Positions 56,234 through 64,000 of a stretch of DNA of 64,000 nt are shown piece after piece. Below the pieces are notes generated by a model that saw nothing but the letters and a program-made list of their open reading frames with translations, was not told the origin of the DNA and ran no database searches. The stretch comes from Pogostemon cablin (Eukaryota > Streptophyta > Magnoliopsida > Lamiales > Lamiaceae), in assembly GCA_023678885.1 (NCBI GenBank), contig CM043009.1:18159117-18223116 (forward strand). Reading direction: 5' to 3'. Numbering within the stretch: position 1 is the stretch's first letter; each line of letters opens with the position of its first letter. The position numbers and the translations under genes were made by a program.

Positions 56234-57335
56234 TGATGAGAGTTAAAATAAGCGTGTTTTATTGTCCAATTTAATACATTTTTGATAGGAATTATTGTCA
56301 TATATTAGAACAAGTGTCTTATATTTGAAATATGTGAGAAAAAGGTGCACCTGAGGTATTTTATGGTGTTTTAGGTGGAAAAAGAATCAAAAGTACCGAG
56401 TTGGAGAAAAGGTGCAACTTGTGAAAGAATGCTGAAAAATGCACGTCCAACTTGTATAATTTTTTGTATTCGTCTAGAGTTTTTAACTAAAAGAGTGATA
56501 TATTGTTGAAAAGCCACAGAAGAGAGGATCGTTTTGGCATAAGGAACACCTAAATCGGATTCCAAATAAGAAAGTTATGATCAAAATGGTGACGTCGCGT
56601 AAGCTGTTCCTACTCAGCACGACTATACCAATTTTCATTACTTGTTACACCTTCAATTGTTGGTGTTTCTATGAGTTCTCTTTTAGATTTAAATCCATGG
56701 AAAAGAGGATCGAGTGAGCGTAAGAATCACTCAAATAGGAGAACAGACGAGGAAGTTATGCTCAAAATCGTGAAGTCGCACAACTGCCAGCGACAATTTT
56801 CGAGAATTTCCAAAAATTACCTATTTCTTGGAGCGCAATTAATCTCCTTATCACGTAATCCTTCATGATTCACCCATATCTTTTATTTCCTTATTTAATT
56901 CCCTTCTCACACCTACATAAATTTTACATCATTATTCATGTGAGGAGAGCCACATCCATCCTACACCACCCCACAAGGTGGGGGATCGCCCCCAACCATC
57001 ATCCACATCCTTTTCTCTATTCACCCATTACTTTGAAGTTTTGTCTGCTGAATCAAGAGAAAAACCAAGAGGAGGATTCAAAATGGAGAAGGACGCGACG
57101 ATGCCCAATTTAGGATTTTTATCATTTCCTAATTTATCTTGTATTTTCCAGACATCCGGGTAAGATCTATCAAACACCCATGATTGTTCTTCGCAACATC
57201 ATGGGGCTAGAACTATTTTGGAAAATCTAGGGTTTTGAAGGTTTTATGAATTAATTAAACTCTCTTGTGTGTCCTCTGTACATCACTACTTGTGGATTGG
57301 TTTTATATATGATTGTGATTTCTTAATATATCTTG
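56234..57335 (+). repeat. Element D 3' LTR, truncated
   Basis: Aligned with the first about 1.1 kb of the 5' LTR, with roughly 7-8% difference in the first 170 bp. It stops near 57335, where the sequence switches to the opposite orientation of a related LTR. Confidence 0.85.
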
Positions 57336-58675
57336 TGGTGTACGGACGCATCGCTAAGCCATGCAAATCTACTCTATATAGACACAATTAAATAAGCGTG
57401 TAACACATGTGAATATCATTAGAGCAAGAGATATAATTCACCCCCTTTCTAGATACTATCAGTATCAATTATTTCCCATGCACTTAGTACTCTAACCCAA
57501 TATGATCTCTCTTTATAGGTACTATGACGTTATACTCTTTGTCCTACTTATTAAATCGAATAATATTCAATTAACAATTATTTATATAAGATAGTTCTAA
57601 TGAGACTTCAGAGTTCCTCACTTAGAATCATAACATTTAATCCTGCTCAGCAGTGAACGCACTCAATCAATAATCAAGATATGTATTCAGACTCTCTACA
57701 TAATAATTAAAAATGCAAAAAACAACTTTGAGTATGAATTAAAAGCGCATAGTCTTATATAAAATAAACTACAAGTAGTGTTGTACGGAGTATACACACG
57801 AAAGTTCAATTAACTTAAAAAACCTTCATAAACCCTAGAACTGCCGAATCTGTTGTGGCCCATGATTGATCGAAGAACAATCATGGTGGTTAGATAGATC
57901 TTACCCATAGTCTTGAAAATTACAAGATAAATAAAAATGCGAAGTAAACCCTAGATGCGGGTGTCGTTGCGTCTATCTCCGTCTTGAATCTTCACTTAGT
58001 TATCACTTGATTCGACAGATGAATCTCTCTCTATAGCTCCGTGGATGGTGGTAGGGTTTCAAATGTTTTGTAGAATGAAGGTGGAGGTGAAATTTCTTTC
58101 CCTTGCGTAGGGTCTTCTTTTTATACTTGCAAGCTCTCTTTCTAGACTTAGGATGGGCTTTTTGAGCTAAAACACGTACTAAAGGTGTAAAAATACAGAT
58201 CTGGATGCTGCCAGCACATCGATTCGACCAGAAGACCCCTGGTTGAACCAATCGACCTGTAAATCACTGGAAGGTCCATGGTTTGACCCGAACGACTAGT
58301 CGAACCATAAGTGTCATGATCAAATCACCAACTGCGAAAATATAGGCTTCTGGTTCGACCATAGTTTGACACCATGCTTGGTCGAACCATAGTGTCGTGG
58401 TTGAACCACACTCCTGCTGCTTTCTTGTGCATGGTTCGACCAGGGGTGCTTGTCGAACCACTCCTCTATTGGTCGAACCGGGTGCCTGCAATATCCTTTC
58501 TCCGGTTCTGATCACTTCTAACCTATTTTTCTTTGAAAATCCACTCAAACGGACTCAAACACACCTGATTCATGACTTTCCACTACATATCTCAATTTAT
58601 CTTCACTTACGATCAAATCATACATCATTATCACACAAGTCAAGGCTTATTACACGTGAATTTACACACTCATCA
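57336..58675 (-). repeat. Inverted LTR joined to the D 3' LTR
   Basis: On the minus strand it starts TGATGAGTGTG (58675) and proceeds through a GGTTCGA cluster (58220-58482), a TATA box (TATAAAAA, 58118-58125) and a leader related to LTRs B and D. It breaks at 57336 before its 3' end. The start resembles the 3' LTR remnant of element C, so it may be the C 5' LTR that lost its end in a deletion. It may instead be a separate truncated solo LTR. It is followed directly by the integrase of fragment E. Confidence 0.72.
58220..58482 (-). promoter_or_regulatory. TCGA-core cluster in the inverted LTR
   Basis: GGTTCGACC, GGTCGAACC and GGTTGAACC variants, about ten, the nearest 97 bp upstream of the TATA box. 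Same flavour as the two clusters inside element C. Confidence 0.6.
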
Positions 58676-60208
58676 TGAACCTCCATCACTTACTAGCGCT
58701 CTAGGAACTCCGTATCGGGCAAAAATATGTTTCTTCAAGAATGACAATACCATCTTTGAATCATTCATGCGAGAAGGAATAGCCTCCACCCACTTAGAAA
58801 CATAATCAACAGCAAGCAGGATGTATAGGAATCAATTAGATAGGGGAAAAGGCCCCATAAAATCAATTTTCCATACATAAAAAATTTCTAGTACAATGCT
58901 TGGCTAAGTGGCATCTCATCCCTTTTGCTTAGGTTTCCCATCCTTTGACATTTATCGCATGCCGCTACATAGGATTCACAATCTTTAGATAAGGTAGGCC
59001 AATATAAAGTAGATTAAAGTACCTTAGCTGTAGTCTTTTGGGCTCCAAAGTGCCCCCGTTAGGTTGTGCATGATAAAAAATTAAGGACACTCTCCATCTC
59101 CATATCGGACACACACCTACAGACGATAAAATTCATACAAATTTCGTAGACGAACGAATCATACCATATGAAAGTCTCAACATCTCTCTTAAATTTTGCA
59201 AGTTGATACCTATTGAGACCTTTAGGAATTTGACAAACCGCAATGTAGTTGACATAATCCGCATACCATGGATCCATTCCTTGAGCAGCTACTACAAAAG
59301 CTTTCTCCGCTCCTTCAGCAAACACTGCTATTATCTTCTTATCCGGGAACATCTCATCTATGTATTCAAATGGCTCATCACAATGCTCCCTTGTCTCTAA
59401 CCTTGATAGGTGATCCGCTAGCACATTCTCTGTTCCTTTCTTATCTCGGATCTCCATATCGAACTCATGCAGAAGAAGGATCCATCTAATAATCATTGGC
59501 TTAGCTTCCTTCCACTCCATCAAGTACCGGATCGCAGAATAATCTATGTACACTATAGTCTTCATGCCAACCATACACAACAGTTAAAAACTCATTTTCA
59601 GTAACGGTGTAATTCTTTTGTGCTGCATCTAAAGTTTTACTCGCATAGTAGATGGCACAAACTTTCTTCTCCCTCAGCTTCCCAAGCACCATTCCAAGTG
59701 CTAGATCACTTGCATCACACATAAGTACAAACAGCTGAGTCCAATCTGATGTGATCAAGATAGGTGCAGTAATAAGCGCCTCTTTCAAAACCTAAAAAGC
59801 TGTTAGACATTCATCATCAAAAACAAAAGGAACATTTTTTTCAAGTAAATGAGATAGGGGCTTAGAGTATTTTGAGAAGTCTTTGATAAATCTTCAATAG
59901 AATCTGACATGTTCAAGGAAGAACCGCAATCCCTTCTCATTAGTAGGTTGTGGAAGCTTCTCAATCGCCACCACCTTTGCTCGATCAACCTGCAATCCGT
60001 TAGCCGAAATATGATGCCCAAGAATAATCCCATCTCTCACCATGAAGTGGCACTTCTCCCAATTCAAGACAAGATTAGTTTCTTGACATCTCTTCAAAAT
60101 AGTAGGTAGGTTTGATAAACAAATATCAAAGGAGGAACCAAAAGCAGAAAAATAATCCATAAACTCCTTCATGATTTTTTCTATCAAACCATCAAATATG
60201 GCCATCAT
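58676..60208 (-). pseudogene. Fragment E: Athila-like RT, RNase H and integrase
   Basis: Minus strand. RT from the point after the CNAPATFQRC motif (MMAIFDGLIEKIMKEFMDYF, 60208 down; the active site has become MDYF), then KKCHFMVRD-type and LGHHISANGLQVDRAKV. RNase H follows with MCDASDLALGMVLG, YYASKTLDAAQKNYTVTENEF, VYIDYSAIRYL and DHLSRLETREH (59059-59788). The integrase zinc end CDKCQRMG lies near 58940 and the core is cut at 58676. It is closer to C than to A. Both ends are insertion points of other LTRs. Several stops. Confidence 0.85.
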
Positions 60209-61493
60209 TGGTGTGCTATTGCCGGCACTTGAAAATAAGATTTATAATTTCCAAATAAACCCACTAAAATATAGTAGGGTAAGTAAGGGTCGAACTCACA
60301 GGGAATAATCGAACTTTAATTGAATCAATAGTATTTTCAAAAAGTAATCGGAGGGTGGATTGGATTGAATTTAAACTACTAAACATAAAAACATAAAAAA
60401 TCAAAATTGCAGAAAATATGAAAATAAAATAAACAAATAAAATTGAAAACCTAGTCCTAGGATTTGATCCCTCCCGTATCCTAATTCACATAGATGAAAT
60501 TCCTAAAATAGCAACATGTTCATAAACTCAAGCCCCAAGGCTTACGGTACGACCAATTAATCGGAAATATCCTTAAGATTAACAATTCAGAGTACGACCA
60601 CCAAATTGAACTATTCCCGAGTGACCCTATGGATTCGAACTCGACAATGCATTAAGATTTAGATATTAAGAATACTAGGCTATGAAAATCGCCTAAGAAT
60701 CATACAACCTAGATTTCGTGATTTCAAGAGGTACTCCTTCACTTTGCTACTCGATTCACAATATTATAACAATTACGGATTTTAATATGTAAAATAGCTA
60801 TTGAACAATCAATCACCTATTGAGATGTGTAGTCTAAATAAGAAATTGAAAAATCAAGATTAACATCAAAGCCAATCACAAAATAAATTCATAAAATAAG
60901 TCAATAATATTATTCATAATCAAACATGAAAATTAAAATCTAAAGAGGTTCACAATCCTTGGACTAGAAAACGATTTACATAATTGAAACTAAATTAAAT
61001 TAAAAAAATAAAACCCGTGTTCTTCAACTTGTTGTGCTTCGTCCCCAATCTGTTACCCTAGCGTCCGAACATGAAGCCCGGATGTGTAGCGTATATCTGA
61101 TGGTTCGTGTGGGTGTGATAAATGTAACGCGGTCCAAGATCCCACATTAATTATCCTAATTAAATTCCTTAACCTTCCTTCTTAAATGGTGTCCAGATTC
61201 GTTGTATCCTTTCTCCCATTGGTAAGTTTTCTTAGGCTCTTCAAATCAAATCTCTCCTTAATTTACTTGGTCAATTCTGATTAATTCCACTAATTTATCG
61301 TAACAGTCACATAAAATAAATTATGGTGACTGTACAATTTCTATCAATTTTGGCATGTTTCAATAAAAAATAAAATAAATAAAGTTCTAGTGTATAAAAT
61401 AGAAATAAGTCGTAATCACACTATATAACTCACAACTCACTAATAAAGAAGTGAATTTCATCCAAAATAATCATGTAAAATTATGATTTATCA
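60209..61493 (-). repeat. Element F 3' LTR
   Basis: About 1285 bp. On the plus strand it begins TGGTGTGCTATTG and ends TTTATCA, followed by aactacccacaac (on the minus strand a GTTGTGGGTAGTT polypurine tract). It contains gtaagggtcgaactcacaggg near 60280, frequent in Tat/Athila LTRs. Exact first base uncertain by up to 3 bp. Confidence 0.75.
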
Positions 61494-63080
61494 AACTACC
61501 CACAACTAAACCTTTGCTTGTCCTCAAGAAAAACAATACCAAAACACAGGCATGGAGAAAATGACAGTCATGTGCAAGTGATAGCAAAATTATGACACTT
61601 TCAAGAGAGTATAAATAAGATGCACTAAATACAAACGAGTGATAGAATGTCTCACAAAAATCTCGCAACTTATGTAGAATAAAAGAACTTAAGAATTCAT
61701 AGCCTCACAAATGGTTTCGCTCAATAACGCTCAAGTATATGTAATGGTAGGAAAACACTCAAAATTAAACAAGACAAGATATTATTATAAGCTTGCTCCC
61801 AAATCAAATCTCCACCAAGATCAATGAGCATTATGCAAATATCAAAAGGACTTTTAAAATGGTTGTAATGGGGATAGGGATAAGGTGGAATAAAAAGGAC
61901 TAGAAAGGCTAAATTTACCACTTTGCAAATGTGTTAATCATATAGGGCATACATCAAAGAGATACATCTTGACATTCTCAATTTTTTCCACATTCCCTTA
62001 TTTAATTTTCATTTTGAAAAATATACTTTTCATCAACACATTCCCTACCCACACCTGTTTCTTTTCACAATTTCGAAAAACAGGGGAAACACTGAAGGGT
62101 TCAGTGTTACTTTTAGAATAATTCTGCAACAAATTTTAGCTTCTTTTCTGCTCTTTTTTTTTCAGCTCCAATTTCTTTTCTCTTATTTTTTTCAACCATT
62201 TTTTTCAATCTGTCATACTTTTTTTTACTTTTCCTCTTTTTTTTCTCTATTTTTTTCTTTTCATACAACCACCAATTCCCCTTCATCTTCAATCTAATCA
62301 CAATAAATATTTCCAATACATTCCACAATGTGCAAAATAGTAGCATGTTCAAATGGAGGAGTTTAAGAAAGAAATGGGATATGGCTAATTAATATGCTCA
62401 TTCAACAAAGAAAAGGTTAGGCTCAACTTAGCTCTCCTAAAGGTTTAGCATGATTGAGTAGATAAAAAGAAGGCCAAAGTATGGGTTGCCTAGGTGCCTT
62501 TATCATTTAAGTACACATGTTCAAATATAAGATCTCAAAATACATTCCAGGAGCAAATTATAGAATGTACATATCAAGTCCAATTTGCACTCAATCAAGA
62601 AAAATATAGAGCTTATATAGATGATAGCTCTTTAAGACTCAAAGCTCACAAGAATAGGGTAATTTTTCCATGAATTCTCAAACAAAAAATTTCTTCCACA
62701 TTCGTCACAAAAACAATAAGACAAATCCAACGACTCACAAGTATAGGTACCTCAAATTCAACACTCTTGTCATGCCAAAAATTTCACGTATCAAAAGCAC
62801 AATTTCACCAACACAATAAAATTCAAGGGAAAATCAAGTGCAAGAGTAGAAAGAAGTCACTAGGTTAAGCTCAATGTGATTGACCACATTTTGGATTTTT
62901 TCTCTCTCTCTAGAAGCATCATCAACATCATTGTTTCACTCCAAGCCTACAAATAAGAACACACCAAAAGAATAAGATTATTTATTACGAAAAATCAAAT
63001 AAATAAAAATAAAAATCTAAGTTGGATTTCCTCTTAACAAGCGCCTTTTCTGAACGTCGTTGGGTCAATGTTCACTTCCC
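61494..63080 (-). other. Element F 3' untranslated region
   Basis: No coding frame. It contains a perfect 9-bp-stem hairpin AACACTGAA-GGG-TTCAGTGTT (62088-62108) and a T-rich tract at 62140-62260. The conserved post-integrase block lies near 63020-63065. The corresponding position in A, C and D carries the GGTAGTGCC motif pair, not seen here. Confidence 0.55.
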
Positions 63081-63279
63081 TTTCACATGATAGGATTAAA
63101 ATGCTCAAACCAATATAATGATTTTATTGGTTTGCGAGAAGTATTCTCTCCCTTCAAAATTATATTGTTCTTGGTCAGCCTTAACATGTCAAGCTCCACA
63201 GAAAATTATTTGATTGCCTCAAGAGAAGGATCTTTGATCTAATAATTGCGAAACACTTCAAATGTCTCCTTAACATGTC

Positions 63280-64000
63280 AAACCCTACATTGAGATGAGA
63301 AAATATCTGAATTAGAAGAAATTGATTCGTGAAGTTTTACCTCATTTTCATTTCCAGCAAAACTGACACTGAAGGATTCATTGTCTGTTTCTGCTTCCAG
63401 AATTTTCTGCTCCAAATCTGCAGATTTTTCAGTCTCTTCATCCTCTCCAATTTCTGCCTTCATCTCAAAATTCCCATCTTGGGTGGTCTCCTCATGATAT
63501 TCCCCTTGGTTTACACTTTTTTGTGCCACCAAATATTTAACCTCGGTCCTTAATCGGCTACATTAACACTCCAAAATCCAAAGACTCAATTGGGTTCCTT
63601 GTTGAAATATCAAAGTACTAGTTTTCATCCGTTTCACCAACGACTCCAATGAAGTTTTTGAGTTTTGTTCATCACCATAATACCCATCATTCTCATAGTG
63701 GCATTCACTATTATTGAAGGATTGAGTTCCCTGTTCATAGTAGCCTCACCTTTGAAAATTGTATGGTTGATCATATGAGTTGTCCACATATCGAGAATTA
63801 TGGGGGTTATGCTACCCTTGATTGCAAGTGTTGACATATGGTTGATCATTCCAATGCCTTTGTTGATTAGCACTCCAATATTCATCCCTTCGTCTTACCG
63901 CTAATCTATCAATCAAGGATGGGCAATCATGAGTGGAATGGAGTGCGGTTGCACGAACTCTACATGGCTGAATATTCTGACCATAAAAATTATGATATCA
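63280..64000 (-). pseudogene. Element F gag, partial
   Basis: From the window edge the minus strand reads HNFYGQNIQPCRVRATALHS, then THDCPSLIDRLAVRRRDEYW, NQQRHWNDQPYVN and SYDQPYNF. This resembles a gag nucleocapsid end with a C-x-H-x-C-type zinc motif, of which the first Cys-x2-Cys is imperfect (C-R-V-R), followed by Asn/Gln/Tyr-rich sequence. In-frame stops are near 63810 and 63750. Further on (63278-63532) an acidic stretch rich in Glu follows. The N-terminal half lies outside the window. Confidence 0.65.

Larger units (their letters stand above)
50749..57335 (+). mobile_element. Element D: gag-only Athila derivative
   Basis: Plus strand. 5' LTR 50749-52534, PBS 52541-52558, gag 52705-53840, TCGA cluster, a 146-codon ORF (53958-54398), conserved post-integrase and 3' untranslated sequence, polypurine tract (56222-56233), and 3' LTR from 56234 cut at 57335. 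RT, RNase H, INT and the protease active site are missing. The left target duplication would be gtagt (50744-50748), in the gag of C. Such elements resemble published gag-only terminal-repeat retrotransposons and depend on enzymes from relatives. Confidence 0.85.
60209..64000 (-). mobile_element. Element F: gag-only Athila/Tat-type element, partial
   Basis: Minus strand, running off the right edge. Its 3' LTR is 60209-61493, the 3' untranslated region 61494-63080, and gag from about 63280 to the edge. The post-integrase block (about 63020-63065) lies directly next to gag, so the whole pol region is absent, as in D. It is inserted in the RT of fragment E. Possible left target duplication atcat (60204-60208). 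Confidence 0.7.

Noticed and set aside
63634..63885. An 83-codon minus-strand frame rich in Met and Ile
   Set aside because: It is a shadow of the gag frame in another phase, which shows the Asn/Gln/Tyr-rich gag end and a zinc-like motif.

Overview
The window is repeat-rich plant nuclear DNA, very probably from a eudicot; nothing in it fixes the genus. The evidence is AT-rich noncoding sequence, plant Athila-type Ty3 LTR retrotransposons primed by tRNA-Asp, a Ty1/copia element primed by initiator tRNA-Met, hAT elements, and pieces of two plant protein families (a VAP27-like MSP protein and a Raf-like kinase). I see no intact host gene, no rRNA or tRNA gene and no CRISPR array. Almost everything coding is broken transposon sequence, or gene fragments it has trapped.

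Layout. 1-10558: an old duplicated gene-like block (left copy 255-3640, right copy from 6395). Between and inside the copies lie an 855-bp hAT element (646-1500), a 419-bp hAT MITE (8462-8880), a MITE-like inverted repeat and short tandem duplications. 10559-27306: Athila-like element A (minus strand, TSD GAGAC, 1.84-kb LTRs), inserted in an exon of the right block copy and itself carrying a solo LTR (B, 19357-21695). 27307-28985: the rest of that exon, then an intronless VAP27 pseudocopy. 29047-31362: a solo-LTR-like block (G). 31363-50748: a second Athila-like element C (minus strand), interrupted by a solo copia LTR (34216-35417), a full copia element H (41075-49295) and element D. 50749-57335: D (plus strand), a gag-only derivative lacking RT, RNase H and integrase. 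57336-58675: an LTR joined head to head with the D LTR. 58676-60208: a pol fragment E. 60209-64000: F, a second gag-only element running off the window.

How the parts relate. A, C and E share the Athila order gag-PR-RT-RH-INT, and A and C also have an ATHILA-type (env-like) last ORF. In both A and C that ORF can be read as a 16-nt first coding exon ending at a GTATGT donor, followed by an intron and an in-frame second exon. Upstream of this exon, in the U3 of several LTRs about 92-97 bp from a TATA box, and at the gag-PR junction of C and D, sit clusters of short palindromic motifs with a TCGA core. The motif flavour is specific to each element and the same at its different positions. These clusters, with the spliced last gene, are the best candidate here for an undescribed cis-regulatory system.

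Relative ages by eye: the LTRs of H differ at about 19 of 1204 positions, those of A by roughly 5% over the first 270 bp, and those of D by roughly 7-8% over the first 170 bp. All identifications come from reading the sequence; no database search was possible.
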